Assembly: GCA_016234705.1 (NCBI GenBank)
Contig: JACRAS010000212.1
Coordinates: forward strand, 51,714-115,713
Length of the DNA stretch: 64,000 nt
Direction: 5' to 3'
From: Betaproteobacteria bacterium
GTDB taxonomy: Bacteria > Pseudomonadota > Gammaproteobacteria > Burkholderiales > SG8-39
The position numbers were made by a program, and so were the translations under genes. Under the pieces are notes generated by a model. It did no database searches. It was not told where the DNA came from and saw only the letters and a list, made by a program, of their open reading frames with translations. Positions 41,488 to 51,882 of this stretch are shown piece by piece (position 1 is the first letter of the stretch; each line of letters opens with the position of its first letter).

Positions 41488-41508
41488 ACCAGTGCCCATC
41501 TTCATCCT
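41488..41508. repeat. 21-bp direct repeat flanking the middle VapBC pair, right copy
   Basis: Partner of 40750-40770. It begins 33 bases after the toxin stop codon. The two copies are in the same orientation, 738 bases apart. Confidence 0.6.
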
Positions 41509-41527
41509 GCCAGGCGCGCCGCTGGCC

Positions 41528-41557
41528 GTGTGAACTGGGTATGTGTGAACTGCGTAT
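41528..41557. promoter_or_regulatory. 15-bp tandem direct repeats, candidate antitoxin-binding sites
   Basis: GTGTGAACTGGGTAT (41528-41542) is followed directly by GTGTGAACTGCGTAT (41543-41557), differing at one position. They end 34 bases before the antitoxin start at 41592, just ahead of TTGTAA (41561-41566) and TATGGT (41583-41588), a possible promoter. Repeated sites near the promoter are common for autoregulated antitoxins. The decayed copy at 40215 lacks this repeat pair. Confidence 0.5.
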
Positions 41558-41591
41558 TGCTTGTAACGCACAATCGTAATACTATGGTCGC

Positions 41592-41822
41592 ATGAAAACC
41601 ATCACCGTAAAACTCCCCGAAGCCTTGGCGACATGGCTTTCGCGCCGCGCGCGCGCTCTCGGCCGGCCCCAATCCGACCTCGTTCGCGAGGCACTTCAGC
41701 GCGTCAGCGAGGGAACGAGTGGCGCGAGCTGTCACGATCTGTTTGCCGATGTTTGCGGCGTCATCGATGGCCCCAAGGACCTTTCTACCAATCCAAAGCA
41801 TTTTTCGGGTTTTGGTGAATGA
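41592..41822 (+). CDS. Ribbon-helix-helix antitoxin (VapB-like)
   Basis: 76 residues. MKTITVKLPEALATWLSRRA followed by GRPQSDLVREALQRV is a typical CopG/Arc ribbon-helix-helix domain; the remainder (CHDLFADVCGVIDGPKDLST) is a toxin-contact tail seen in this subtype. The stop overlaps the toxin start (ATGA at 41819-41822). No Shine-Dalgarno sequence is visible before ATG 41592, so the mRNA may be nearly leaderless. A frameshifted duplicate lies at 40215. Confidence 0.85.
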   Translation: MKTITVKLPEALATWLSRRARALGRPQSDLVREALQRVSEGTSGASCHDLFADVCGVIDGPKDLSTNPKHFSGFGE

Positions 41823-42232
41823 CGCGGATCATCGTGGACACCGGCCCGTTGGTGGCTTACTTCAATCGTCGCGACCGCTGGCATCGCTGGGTGGCGGATC
41901 AGATGGCCGCGCTCAATCCGCCACTGGTGACCTGCGAGCCGGTGCTCACCGAAGCATGTTTCCTCATTCAAAGGGCGGGCGGTAGGCCGGTGGACTTGAT
42001 AGGCAAAGTTGCGCAGCGAAGCCTCGAGATCGGGATTGACCTCGAGGAGGACGCGGTCGGCATAGAATCCTTGATGCAACGGTACGCGGACACACCCATG
42101 TCCCTGGCGGACGCGTGCTTGGTGCGGCTCACCGAGCGGTTTCCGGACTGCCGATTGTTCACGCTGGACTCCGATTTCGAGCATTACCGCCGCAACGGCC
42201 GGCAGGTCATCCCGCTACTGCACCCGGCCTGA
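41819..42232 (+). CDS. PIN-domain toxin (VapC-like)
   Basis: 137 residues. PIN active-site residues: VDTGPLVAYFNRRDRWHRW (Asp), CEPVLTEACFLI (Glu), MSLADACLVRL (Asp) and TLDSDFEHYRRNG (Asp). It is coupled to the antitoxin by an ATGA overlap. It belongs to a different PIN subgroup than the protein at 41078. The 202-base gap that follows before ndk contains no other gene. Confidence 0.87.
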   Translation: MTRIIVDTGPLVAYFNRRDRWHRWVADQMAALNPPLVTCEPVLTEACFLIQRAGGRPVDLIGKVAQRSLEIGIDLEEDAVGIESLMQRYADTPMSLADACLVRLTERFPDCRLFTLDSDFEHYRRNGRQVIPLLHPA

Positions 42233-42391
42233 CGATTGGCATGCTAGCCGCCCTCTCGTTGTCGGGGATACCGAACAACAGCAGTAAGGGCAGGCTGGTT
42301 CGTGTGCGGATTGGGTCCCTTCATGTTGCAACTGCCTCCGTCATTTTGCAGTCAGTGGATGATGCGACATAAAGCAAAATCCCTGATAAAA

Positions 42392-42397
42392 TATAAT
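42392..42397 (+). promoter_or_regulatory. Probable -10 element upstream of ndk
   Basis: A perfect TATAAT stands 37 bases before ndk in an AT-rich tract (GATAAAATATAATGTTAAG). No good -35 hexamer is at standard distance. It probably starts transcription of the core gene block beginning with ndk. Confidence 0.4.
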
Positions 42398-42434
42398 GTT
42401 AAGCTTTTTCCTTACCCAAATTCTGGAGATTTGC

Positions 42435-42860
42435 ATGGCTTTGGAGCGCACCCTATCCATCATCAAGCCTGACGCGGTGGCCAAGAATGTCATCGGCAAG
42501 ATTTATTCGCGCTTTGAAACCAATGGCTTGAAGCTTATCGCCGGGCGCATGCTGCAATTGTCGCGCGCCGAGGCCGAGGGTTTTTATGCGGTGCACAAAG
42601 GCCGGCCCTTTTTCGAGGATCTGGTCAAATTCATGATCTCCGGCCCGGTGATGGTGCAGGTGCTCGAGGGCGAAGGCGCTATCGCCAAGAATCGGGAGTT
42701 GATGGGCGCGACCGACCCGAAAAAGGCGGACAAGGGCACCATTCGCGCCGACTTCGCCGACAGTATCGATGCCAACGCCGTGCACGGCTCCGATGCCGTG
42801 GACACGGCCAAGGTGGAAATCGCCTATTTCTTCCCGGCGTTGAACATCTACCCGCGCTGA
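42435..42860 (+). CDS. ndk: Nucleoside diphosphate kinase
   Basis: 141 residues from ATG 42435, which is preceded by CTGGAGAT; the frame extends 13 codons further upstream without family sequence. Characteristic regions: [58 protein letters not shown], and the active-site histidine in [20 protein letters not shown]. It balances nucleoside triphosphate pools by phospho-His transfer. It heads the betaproteobacterial run ndk-rlmN-pilW-rodZ-ispG-hisS. Confidence 0.97.
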   Translation: MALERTLSIIKPDAVAKNVIGKIYSRFETNGLKLIAGRMLQLSRAEAEGFYAVHKGRPFFEDLVKFMISGPVMVQVLEGEGAIAKNRELMGATDPKKADKGTIRADFADSIDANAVHGSDAVDTAKVEIAYFFPALNIYPR

Positions 42861-42873
42861 ATCTCAAATACCC

Positions 42874-43959
42874 ATGAGCCTCAACCTGCTCAACCTCGAT
42901 GCTACGCAGCTCGCCGGCTTCTTTACCGAAGCGGGCGAGAAGCCGTTTCGCGCCAAGCAACTGCTGCGCTGGATGCACCAGTTCGGGGAGGCGGATTTTT
43001 CGAACATGAGCGACCTCGCCAGGCCGCTGCGGGAAAAGCTTGCCGCAAGCGCGGTGATCGAGGCGCCGCGGGTCGCCTCCGACACCACGGCTGCCGACGG
43101 CACGCGCAAATGGCTGATCGACGTCGGCAAGGGCAACGCGGTGGATACGGTGTTCATTCCGGAGGCCAATCGAGGCACCCTGTGCGTGTCCTCGCAGGCG
43201 GGCTGTGCCCTGGACTGCAAATTCTGTTCCACCGGCAAGCAGGGCTTCAACCGCAATCTCAGCGTGGCCGAGATCATCGGCCAGCTCTGGATTGCGAACA
43301 AAGCTCTCGGCGCCGCACCCAAGGGCGAACGCGTCATCAGCAACGTCGTCCTGATGGGCATGGGCGAGCCGCTGGCCAATTTCGACAACGTAGTGACGGC
43401 GATGCGCCTGATGCTGGACGACAACGCCTACGGGCTGTCGCGCCGGCGGGTGACGCTGTCCACCTCGGGCATCGTGCCCGCGATCGACCGCCTGCGCAAC
43501 GCCTGCCCGGTGGCGCTGGCGGTATCGCTGCACGCGCCCAACGACGCGCTGCGCAACGCCCTGGTGCCGATCAACAGGAAATACCCGCTGGCCGAGCTGC
43601 TTGCCGCGTGCCGGCGCTATCTGGACCACGCGCCGCGCGATTTTCTCACCTTCGAGTACGTCATGCTGGAAGGTGTCAACGACGGCGCCGAACACGCGCG
43701 ACAACTCATAGCGCTGGTGCGCGACATTCCGTGCAAATTCAATCTGATTCCGTTCAACCCCTTCCCCAATTCCGGCTTCAAGCGCTCGTCGCGCGACGCC
43801 ATCCGCCGCTTCGCCGAAATCCTCATCTCGGCCGGACTGGTGGTGACGACCCGCAAGACGCGCGGAGACGATATCGACGCGGCTTGCGGCCAGCTCGCGG
43901 GCAGGGTGGAGGACAAGACCCGGCGCACGCGCCGCGTGGTGGAGATACAACCATGCTGA
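42874..43959 (+). CDS. rlmN: 23S rRNA (adenine-2503-C2)/tRNA (adenine-37-C2) methyltransferase, radical SAM
   Basis: 361 residues. The radical-SAM cluster is [12 protein letters not shown] with Cys 111, 115 and 118; [33 protein letters not shown] and [17 protein letters not shown] are conserved RlmN segments, and the resolving Cys is expected near the C-terminus. It methylates A2503 of 23S rRNA and A37 of some tRNAs. ATG 42874 is 13 bases after ndk. The stop overlaps the pilW start by seven bases. Confidence 0.96.
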   Translation: MSLNLLNLDATQLAGFFTEAGEKPFRAKQLLRWMHQFGEADFSNMSDLARPLREKLAASAVIEAPRVASDTTAADGTRKWLIDVGKGNAVDTVFIPEANRGTLCVSSQAGCALDCKFCSTGKQGFNRNLSVAEIIGQLWIANKALGAAPKGERVISNVVLMGMGEPLANFDNVVTAMRLMLDDNAYGLSRRRVTLSTSGIVPAIDRLRNACPVALAVSLHAPNDALRNALVPINRKYPLAELLAACRRYLDHAPRDFLTFEYVMLEGVNDGAEHARQLIALVRDIPCKFNLIPFNPFPNSGFKRSSRDAIRRFAEILISAGLVVTTRKTRGDDIDAACGQLAGRVEDKTRRTRRVVEIQPC

Positions 43960-44756
43960 GATCGACCATTTATGCCGCGCTGTTGCTTGCCTGCGGTGCG
44001 CTCACCGGCTGCGCACAGACCCCGCTGGCTTCGGCGACTCAGGCGGATACGGTAGAGACCGGCACCGTGACCGGTGACGTCGGCGCCCCGCGCAACCGCG
44101 CGCGCATTCACACCGAACTCGCTTCGGCCTATTTTGAACGCGGCAATATGGGCGTTGCGCTGGAAGAATTGCGCATTGCAGTCGAGGCCGATTCGACTTA
44201 TGCCCCGGCATTCAACGTGCTCGGCCTGGTGCACATGGACCTGCGCGAGAACGCCGTCGCGCAGCAGCATTTCGAGCGCGCGCTGCGCCTCTCCCCGAAC
44301 GATCCGGACATCAACAACAACTACGGCTGGTTCCTGTGCCAGAGCGGGCGCGAGGAGCAGTCCATCGCCTACTTCCTCGCGGCGCTCAAGAACCCGCTGT
44401 ACAGCACCCCGGCGCGCTCCTACGTCAATGCCGGGCTGTGCGCTATCAGGAAGAACAACGAGCGCGATGCCTTCGATTACTTCCAGCGCGCGTTGCGCAG
44501 CGAGCCCGACAATCTCCAGGCCCTGCTCAACCTGGCATCGATCCAGTACAAGCGCGGGCAGTTGCAGCCTGCACGCGGTTTTGTCGGCCGCTTCAACAAG
44601 CTGGTCGAGCCGACGGCCGAATCGCTGTGGCTGGCGCTGCGCATCGAGCGCAAGTTGGGCGACAAGTCGGCCGAGAATACCCTGGCCACGCAGTTGCGGC
44701 GGCGCTTCTCCGGCTCGCAGGAATACCAGGACATGCTCAAGGGCAAGTTTGAATGA
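43953..44756 (+). CDS. pilW: Type IV pilus biogenesis/stability lipoprotein (TPR protein)
   Basis: 267 residues from ATG 43953, inside the rlmN stop region; the very long open frame upstream is a shadow of rlmN. A lipoprotein signal ends in LTGC with Cys20. TPR-like repeats follow: [80 protein letters not shown]. PilW/PilF is an outer-membrane lipoprotein that helps assemble the PilQ secretin. The location between rlmN and rodZ is standard for this gene. Confidence 0.93.
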   Translation: MLRSTIYAALLLACGALTGCAQTPLASATQADTVETGTVTGDVGAPRNRARIHTELASAYFERGNMGVALEELRIAVEADSTYAPAFNVLGLVHMDLRENAVAQQHFERALRLSPNDPDINNNYGWFLCQSGREEQSIAYFLAALKNPLYSTPARSYVNAGLCAIRKNNERDAFDYFQRALRSEPDNLQALLNLASIQYKRGQLQPARGFVGRFNKLVEPTAESLWLALRIERKLGDKSAENTLATQLRRRFSGSQEYQDMLKGKFE

Positions 44757-45574
44757 GCGAAGCGGAACCAGCGACGGAGCAAGCCAGCCCGGGACGGGCG
44801 CTGGCGGCCGCGCGCGCCGAGCTCAAGCTCAGCGTTGCCGACGTATCGCAAAAAATCAAGTACGGGGTCAAGCAGATCGCGGCGATCGAGGCCGACGACT
44901 ACGCGAATTTGCCCGGCACGACTTTTGTGCGCGGCATGATCCGCAGTTACGCCAAGCTGGTCCGGCTCGATCCCCAGCCCCTGCTCGCCGACCTGGGGCG
45001 GCGCGATATTCCCGCCCCGGTCACGGTCGATCTGCGCACCAGCGACCAGGAACCATTTATCGAGGGCGGAACAAAATCGAACCGAGTCTATGTCTATCTG
45101 TCATTGGCAGCGCTCGCGGCGGTGGCAATCGTGGGCTATGAGTGGTATGCCAGTCCGCCCTCAACCGGCGAGGCGGTGACTATTACGCCTAAAGTCGCGA
45201 AGAATGAGGCGGTCCAGGCGCCGCTCTCGCCGGCGAGCGCACCGGAGCAGCCGGCCGGGACCGACACGCTGCGCGCTGAATCGCCTGCCCAGGCGACTGC
45301 GGCGCCGGCGCCCGCGGCCGGCCGCAAGCTTGGCGGGTACAAGCGCCTCGAACTCGAATTCGGCGAAACGTCCTGGGTCGAAATCAAGCAGGCGAACGGC
45401 AAGATACTGCTGTCCCAGCTCAACCCGGCCGGCAGCAGGCAGTCGATCGAAGGCGTGCCGCCGTTCGAAGTGGTGATCGGCAACGCTGCCAATGTGCGGC
45501 TGAAGTACAACGACGCGCCGGTCGATTTGCGGCCTTATTTCAAGGTCGACGTCGCCCGTCTGACGCTCGAGTAG
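44753..45574 (+). CDS. rodZ: Cytoskeleton protein RodZ (HTH, TM, DUF4115)
   Basis: 273 residues, overlapping pilW by ATGA. N-terminal Xre-type helix-turn-helix ([20 protein letters not shown], then [19 protein letters not shown]), which binds MreB; one membrane segment [20 protein letters not shown] around residue 110; a Pro/Ala-rich linker; and a C-terminal DUF4115 domain ([20 protein letters not shown]). It helps maintain rod shape. The order pilW-rodZ-ispG-hisS is conserved in many beta- and gammaproteobacteria. Confidence 0.93.
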   Translation: MSEAEPATEQASPGRALAAARAELKLSVADVSQKIKYGVKQIAAIEADDYANLPGTTFVRGMIRSYAKLVRLDPQPLLADLGRRDIPAPVTVDLRTSDQEPFIEGGTKSNRVYVYLSLAALAAVAIVGYEWYASPPSTGEAVTITPKVAKNEAVQAPLSPASAPEQPAGTDTLRAESPAQATAAPAPAAGRKLGGYKRLELEFGETSWVEIKQANGKILLSQLNPAGSRQSIEGVPPFEVVIGNAANVRLKYNDAPVDLRPYFKVDVARLTLE

Positions 45575-45579
45575 CCCCC

Positions 45580-46857
45580 ATGTCCGGCACGTTACGCAAG
45601 CACACGCGCCAGGTGCGCATCGGCGATGTCGTTGTCGGCGGCGGCGCGCCCATCGTGGTGCAGTCCATGACCAACACCGATACCGCCGACGCGCTCGCCA
45701 CGGCGCAGCAGGTCTACGATCTGGCATGCGCGGGTTCCGAATTGGTGCGGATCACCGTCAACACGGCCGAGGCGGCGGCACAGGTCGCCCGTATCCGCGA
45801 GGACCTCGCGCGCAGGAACTGCGCGGTGCCGCTGGTCGGGGATTTCCATTTTAACGGGCATCGCCTGCTCAACCAGTATCCCGAGTGCGCCGAGGCGCTT
45901 GCCAAGTACCGCATCAACCCCGGCAATGTCGGCAAAGGGTCGAAACGCGACGACCAGTTTGCGACCATGATCGAAATGGCCTGCAAATACGACAAGCCGG
46001 TGCGCATCGGCGTGAACTGGGGCAGCCTGGACCAGGAACTGCTGGCGCGCCTGATGGACGAGAACGGCGCCCGGGCGCAGCCGCTGGCGGCCGACGCGGT
46101 GATGCGCGAGGCGCTGGTGGTATCGGCGCTGGAGTCGGCCGCGCAGGCGGAGAAATGGGGTCTCCCTGCGGACAGGATCGTACTGTCGTGCAAGGTGAGC
46201 GGCGTGCAAGACCTTATCTCGGTATATCGCGAGCTGGCGGCGCGCTGCGATTATCCGCTGCATCTCGGGCTCACCGAAGCCGGCATGGGTACCAAAGGCA
46301 TCGTCGCCTCGACCGCGGCGCTGTCGGTGCTGCTGCAGGAAGGCCTAGGCGACACCATCCGCGTTTCGCTCACGCCCGAGCCCGGCGGCGAGCGCACCCG
46401 GGAAGTCGTGGTGGCGCAGGAAATCCTGCAGACTATGGGCCTGAGATCGTTTGCGCCGCTGGTCATCAGTTGTCCCGGCTGCGGCCGCACCACCAGCACC
46501 TATTTCCAGGAACTCGCCGCGAGCATCCAGGCTTACCTGCGCAAGCAGATGCCGTTGTGGCGCGAGCAGTTTCCGGGCGTGGAAGACATGCACGTGGCCG
46601 TGATGGGATGCGTGGTGAACGGCCCGGGCGAATCGAAGCAGTCCAACATCGGCATCAGCCTGCCGGGTTCGGGCGAGCGGGCGGTGGCCCCGGTGTTCGT
46701 GGACGGCGAGAAGACGGTGACGCTCAAAGGCGAGACCATCGCCCGGGATTTCCAGAATATCGTCGACGCTTACGTGCGCAGCCACTACGGTGCGGGCGCG
46801 GCAAGCGCCACGGCGGCGAAAAAATCAGCAACGCTTCCGATAAAGTCGGCGGTCTAA
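45580..46857 (+). CDS. ispG: (E)-4-hydroxy-3-methylbut-2-enyl-diphosphate synthase (flavodoxin/ferredoxin)
   Basis: 425 residues. It starts five bases after rodZ. IspG features: [60 protein letters not shown], and the 4Fe-4S ligands in [17 protein letters not shown] and [20 protein letters not shown]. It makes HMBPP in the non-mevalonate isoprenoid pathway. The long form with about 60 extra central residues is usual in Betaproteobacteria. Confidence 0.96.
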   Translation: MSGTLRKHTRQVRIGDVVVGGGAPIVVQSMTNTDTADALATAQQVYDLACAGSELVRITVNTAEAAAQVARIREDLARRNCAVPLVGDFHFNGHRLLNQYPECAEALAKYRINPGNVGKGSKRDDQFATMIEMACKYDKPVRIGVNWGSLDQELLARLMDENGARAQPLAADAVMREALVVSALESAAQAEKWGLPADRIVLSCKVSGVQDLISVYRELAARCDYPLHLGLTEAGMGTKGIVASTAALSVLLQEGLGDTIRVSLTPEPGGERTREVVVAQEILQTMGLRSFAPLVISCPGCGRTTSTYFQELAASIQAYLRKQMPLWREQFPGVEDMHVAVMGCVVNGPGESKQSNIGISLPGSGERAVAPVFVDGEKTVTLKGETIARDFQNIVDAYVRSHYGAGAASATAAKKSATLPIKSAV

Positions 46858-46881
46858 GTCGGGCCTCTTTCCAGTGCAACG

Positions 46882-48167
<1,286 letters not shown>

Positions 48168-48174
<7 letters not shown>

Positions 48175-48260
48175 CAGAATCATCGTTAGGCGACTGATTT
48201 AGGGGAGCACGAGGGGCCTAGGAAGGGGAGGGACCCTTCCTTTCCCTCCCGGTTCCCCTC
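48168..48260 (+). promoter_or_regulatory. Two strong hairpins between hisS and yfgM
   Basis: CGCCTAAC (48168-48175) pairs perfectly with GTTAGGCG (48185-48192) and includes the hisS stop codon. A second structure has an outer stem GAGGGG (48211-48216) / CCCCTC (48255-48260) and an inner stem GGAAGGG (48221-48227) / CCCTTCC (48234-48240). No T-run follows either. They may stabilise or process the mRNA, or attenuate readthrough into yfgM. Confidence 0.5.
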
Positions 48261-48280
48261 GTAACGTTAAAGGATTAGAA

Positions 48281-48922
48281 ATGGCCGCATACGATCTGGA
48301 AGAACAGGAACAACTGGCAACGCTGAAGGCATGGTGGACTGAAAACGGCAATCTGGTGATGACCGCCTTGAGCCTGGTGCTCATCTTGCTCGCCGCCTGG
48401 CAAGGCTGGAACTACTATCAGCGCAACCAGGCGGCCCAGGCCTCGGCTTTGTATGACAGCGTACAGAAAGCAGCTCGCGCCGGCGACCTGAAGCAGGTGC
48501 GCGAAAGCGCGGGCGCCATCCTGGAGCAGTACCCGCGCACGGCCTACGCCGCAATGGCGGCGCTGGTTTCGGCCAAGGCGCACTTTCAGAGCGGCGACAT
48601 GAAAACCGCGCATGCCCAGCTCGCCTGGGTTGCCGAAAACGCCGGGGACGAAGGCTTGCAGGATATTGCGCGCCTGCGGCTTGCCAGCGTGATGCTCGAC
48701 GAAAAAGCCTACGACGATGCGCTAACAGCGCTGGATGCCAAGCACGGCGCCGCTTTCGATGCGCTGTTTCTGGCGACGAGGGCTGATGTCCTGGTCGCCC
48801 AGGGCAAGAATGAGGAGGCAGGCTCGGCTTATAAGAGCGCGCTGGAAAAAGCGGACGCCAAGGACGTCGGGCTGCGCGGATCGATCGAGCTGCGCCTGGA
48901 TGCGCTCGGCGCGGCGAAATGA
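48281..48922 (+). CDS. yfgM: YfgM family protein, SecYEG-associated TPR protein
   Basis: 213 residues. It begins MAAYDLEEQEQLATLKAWW, has one membrane anchor NLVMTALSLVLILLAAWQGW near residue 30 and a periplasmic TPR-like domain (ALYDSVQKAARAGDLKQVRE, LQDIARLRLASVMLDEKAYD). YfgM in E. coli is an ancillary translocon subunit that hands exported proteins to chaperones and affects Rcs signalling. The gene is placed between hisS and bamB as in many proteobacteria, and its stop overlaps the bamB start (ATGA). Confidence 0.92.
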   Translation: MAAYDLEEQEQLATLKAWWTENGNLVMTALSLVLILLAAWQGWNYYQRNQAAQASALYDSVQKAARAGDLKQVRESAGAILEQYPRTAYAAMAALVSAKAHFQSGDMKTAHAQLAWVAENAGDEGLQDIARLRLASVMLDEKAYDDALTALDAKHGAAFDALFLATRADVLVAQGKNEEAGSAYKSALEKADAKDVGLRGSIELRLDALGAAK

Positions 48923-50109
48923 AGCGCGTCTCTGCATTCGTCCTGGCGCTCGCGGCAATGCTGTTGGTTGCAGGTTGCGGCGGTGCCGGCATGGTCAGCG
49001 GCGCGATCGAGAGCATCAACCCGATGAACTGGTTCGGCAGCCGCAGTCCGGCGCCGGAAATGGCCCAGTTGGCCCCGCTTACAAATACAGTGGAGGTAAG
49101 CACGCTGTGGCAATCGAATATAGGTAACTCGAGGCAGGCGGTATTCAGCCCCGCAGTGGCGGGCGACAGCGTCTACGCGGCCGCTAGCGATGGCACGATC
49201 ACGCGCCTGGATGGGGGCAGCGGCAAGCAATTGTGGCGCATCAATGCCGGGGAGCGTCTGACCGGCGGCGTCGGCGCCGACGCCAAACTGGTGGCGGTGG
49301 GCAGCGGCAAGGGCGAGGTGCTGGCTTTCGATGCCAACGGCACCGCGCTATGGAAGACGCAGGTTACGAGCGAAGTGTTGGCTGCGCCGCAGGTGGCGGA
49401 CGACGTCGTCGTGGTGCGCAGCGCCGACAGCCGCATCTTCGGCCTGGATGCGAAGGACGGCAAGCGCAAGTGGTATTACCAGCGTTCGACGCCCGCGCTC
49501 ACGGTGCGCTCGCCGGTGGGCATCAGCATCTCCAGGGGCGTCGTCTATGCCGGCTTTGCCGGCGGCAAGCTGGTCGCGATCAACTTGTCCAACGGCGCGG
49601 TGCGCTGGGAGGCGACCGTCGCGCTTCCGCGCGGCACCACCGAGCTGGAGCGGGTCACCGACGTGATCGGACTGCCTGTGGTCACCGAACGCGAGGTGTG
49701 CGCGGTCGCTTATCAGGGCCGCATCGGCTGCTTCGAGCTTGCCAACGGCCAGGCGGTGTGGGGGCGAGAGATGTCGAGCACATCCGGGCTGGCACTCGAT
49801 GCGCGCTACGTCTTCGTCAGCGACGACAAGGGCGCCGTGCATGCGCTCGATCGAATCGGCGGTTCCAGCTTGTGGAAGCTGGACAAGCTGCGCCTGCGCA
49901 ACCTTTCCGCGCCGCTCGCGCTCGGGCGCGAGATCGTCGTCGCCGACATCCAGGGCTATGTGCATTTTCTCGCCCGCGACTCCGGCGCCTTCGTCGGCCG
50001 TGTCGCGACCGACGGCAGTCCCGTGAGCACCAATCCGCTCATGCTGCCCAACGGCGGCTGCCTGATACAGACCCGCAACGGCGGGCTGTATGCCTTCAAC
50101 GTCAAATAA
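48919..50109 (+). CDS. bamB: Outer-membrane protein assembly factor BamB
   Basis: 396 residues. Lipoprotein signal with lipobox LVAGC (Cys20). The rest is a beta-propeller of PQQ/WD-like blades, for example LWQSNIGNSRQAVFSPAVAG, GKQLWRINAGERLTGGVGAD, GTALWKTQVTSEVLAAPQVA, GAVRWEATVALPRGTTELER. BamB belongs to the Bam complex that inserts beta-barrel proteins in the outer membrane. It overlaps yfgM by four bases and is followed by der after 87 bases. Confidence 0.95.
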   Translation: MKRVSAFVLALAAMLLVAGCGGAGMVSGAIESINPMNWFGSRSPAPEMAQLAPLTNTVEVSTLWQSNIGNSRQAVFSPAVAGDSVYAAASDGTITRLDGGSGKQLWRINAGERLTGGVGADAKLVAVGSGKGEVLAFDANGTALWKTQVTSEVLAAPQVADDVVVVRSADSRIFGLDAKDGKRKWYYQRSTPALTVRSPVGISISRGVVYAGFAGGKLVAINLSNGAVRWEATVALPRGTTELERVTDVIGLPVVTEREVCAVAYQGRIGCFELANGQAVWGREMSSTSGLALDARYVFVSDDKGAVHALDRIGGSSLWKLDKLRLRNLSAPLALGREIVVADIQGYVHFLARDSGAFVGRVATDGSPVSTNPLMLPNGGCLIQTRNGGLYAFNVK

Positions 50110-50165
50110 CCTTCGACGCGGGACCGCAAAGGGCGCAAACGGAATCCAGGCGGATTTCCTTGCGC

Positions 50166-50181
50166 CGCATGCAGGCATGCG
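50166..50181. repeat. Short palindrome upstream of der
   Basis: CGCATGC (50166-50172) and GCATGCG (50175-50181) form a 7-bp inverted repeat with a two-base centre, 16 bases before the der start. It could be a protein site or chance; no other support is visible. Confidence 0.3.
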
Positions 50182-50196
50182 CGTGACGCCCCGCAA

Positions 50197-51522
50197 ATGA
50201 AACCGACCGTCGTCATCGTCGGCCGGCCCAACGTCGGCAAGTCCACGCTGTTCAACCGGCTCACGCGCAGCCGCGATGCGCTCGTGGCCGACATGCCCGG
50301 ACTGACGCGTGATCGCCATTACGGCGAAGGCCGGGTCGGAGACCGGCCCTATTTCATGGTGGACACGGGCGGCTTCGAGCCGGTGGCGAAAGACGGCATC
50401 CTGCACGAGATGGCGAAGCAGACCCTGCAGGCGATCGCCGAGGCCGACGTGATCCTGTTCATGGTCGATGTGCGCCAGGGACTCGCGCCGCAGGACCGCA
50501 ACATAGCCGACTTGCTGCGCAAGACCGGCCGGCGCGTGCTGCTCACCGTGAACAAGACGGAAGGCATGAATATCGGCGTGGTCACGGCCGAATTTCACGA
50601 ACTCGGGCTGGGCCAGCCCTACGCCGTCTCCGCAGCGCATGGTGAAGGCGTGCACGACCTCATCGATCTGGCGCTAGCGGGGTTTGCACCGGAGCCGGAG
50701 GAAGAGGCGATTGTCGACCACCCCCGCATTGCCATCATCGGACGGCCCAACGTGGGCAAGTCGACCCTGATCAACAGCTTGCTGGGGGAGAACCGGGTCA
50801 TCGCCTTCGACCAGCCGGGCACCACGCGCGACAGCATCGATGTGCCGTTCGAGCGCGACGGCCGGCGCTATACCCTGATCGATACCGCCGGGCTGCGGCG
50901 CCGCGGCCAGGTGTTCGAGTCGGTGGAGAAGTTTTCCGTGATCAAGACGCTGCAGTCGGTGGACCAGGCCAACGTGGTGGTGCTGGTGCTCGACGCGCAA
51001 GCCGACATCTCCGACCAGGACTCGCACATCGCCGGTTACGTAGTGGAGAAAGGGCGCGCCCTGGTAGTCGCCGTCAACAAATGGGATGGCCTGGACGACT
51101 ATCGGCGCGAGTGCGTCAAGCGCGATCTGCGGCGCAAGCTCGGTTTCCTCGGCTTTGCGCGCTTTCATTTCATCTCCGCCCTGGAAGGCAGCGGCTTGTC
51201 CGGCTTGTTGCCCTCGATCGACGACGCCTACCGCGCCGCCATGAGCAAACTGCCGACGCCGCGCCTGACGCGCGTGCTGATCGAAGCGGTCGAGCGCCAG
51301 CCGCCGCCGCGCAAGGGCCTCACGCGGCCGAAGTTGCGCTATGCCCATCAGGGCGGTATGAATCCGCCGCTGATCATCATCCACGGCAATGCGCTCGATG
51401 CAGTGCCGGAGGGCTATCGTCGCTACCTGGAGGGGCGCTTTCGCGAGGCGTTCTCGCTCCAGGGCACGCCCCTCAAGGTGCAATTCAAGACCTCGACCAA
51501 TCCTTACTTGAAAAAGGCGTAG
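50197..51522 (+). CDS. der: Ribosome biogenesis GTPase Der (EngA)
   Basis: 441 residues with two consecutive GTPase domains. The first has G1 [12 protein letters not shown] and [11 protein letters not shown]; the second has G1 [12 protein letters not shown] and [11 protein letters not shown], and both have the DTGG/DTAG motif and an NKxE/NKWD-type motif ([16 protein letters not shown]). A C-terminal KH-like domain ([20 protein letters not shown]) follows. It acts in 50S subunit maturation. The first NKxD motif reads NKTE, common in EngA. Confidence 0.96.
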   Translation: MKPTVVIVGRPNVGKSTLFNRLTRSRDALVADMPGLTRDRHYGEGRVGDRPYFMVDTGGFEPVAKDGILHEMAKQTLQAIAEADVILFMVDVRQGLAPQDRNIADLLRKTGRRVLLTVNKTEGMNIGVVTAEFHELGLGQPYAVSAAHGEGVHDLIDLALAGFAPEPEEEAIVDHPRIAIIGRPNVGKSTLINSLLGENRVIAFDQPGTTRDSIDVPFERDGRRYTLIDTAGLRRRGQVFESVEKFSVIKTLQSVDQANVVVLVLDAQADISDQDSHIAGYVVEKGRALVVAVNKWDGLDDYRRECVKRDLRRKLGFLGFARFHFISALEGSGLSGLLPSIDDAYRAAMSKLPTPRLTRVLIEAVERQPPPRKGLTRPKLRYAHQGGMNPPLIIIHGNALDAVPEGYRRYLEGRFREAFSLQGTPLKVQFKTSTNPYLKKA

Positions 51523-51607
51523 CCTGCCCCCATCTCCTTTCCGAGGTGGAAAAAGCGATCGAAATCAATTACAGTGGCGGTTCAACAACAAAGCTGTGGG
51601 GGGCACG

Positions 51608-51850
51608 ATGAGCACTAAAGGGCAGTTGTTACAAGACCCGTTTCTGAACACGCTGCGCAAGGAGCACGTGCCGGTTTCGATTTATCTGGTCAACGGCATC
51701 AAGCTGCAAGGCCAGGTCGAATCCTTCGACCAGTACGTGGTGCTGCTGAAGAACACGGTCACCCAGATGGTGTACAAGCACGCAATCTCCACCGTGGTGC
51801 CCGCGCGCGCCGTGACTATTTCCTACGAACACTCTGCTTCCGACAACTGA
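51608..51850 (+). CDS. hfq: RNA chaperone Hfq
   Basis: 80 residues from ATG 51608; a GTG four codons upstream is less likely. The Sm1 motif is [20 protein letters not shown] and Sm2 is [12 protein letters not shown], followed by a short tail, as expected for betaproteobacterial Hfq. It forms a hexamer that pairs small RNAs with mRNAs. The order der-hfq-hflX-hflK-hflC is conserved across many proteobacteria. Confidence 0.97.
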   Translation: MSTKGQLLQDPFLNTLRKEHVPVSIYLVNGIKLQGQVESFDQYVVLLKNTVTQMVYKHAISTVVPARAVTISYEHSASDN

Positions 51851-51882
51851 GTCCGGCCGGTTCGCTGCCGCCGGCGCGCGCG

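Noticed and set aside
39179..42434. Insertion sequence or integrative element carrying the toxin-antitoxin genes
   Set aside because: No transposase, integrase or terminal inverted repeats were seen; only direct repeats and partial duplications.
43110..43952. Very long + frame running through rlmN into pilW, giving an apparent 548-aa protein
   Set aside because: The part before 43953 is an Arg/Gly-rich shadow of rlmN in another frame; the true start with a lipoprotein signal is at 43953.
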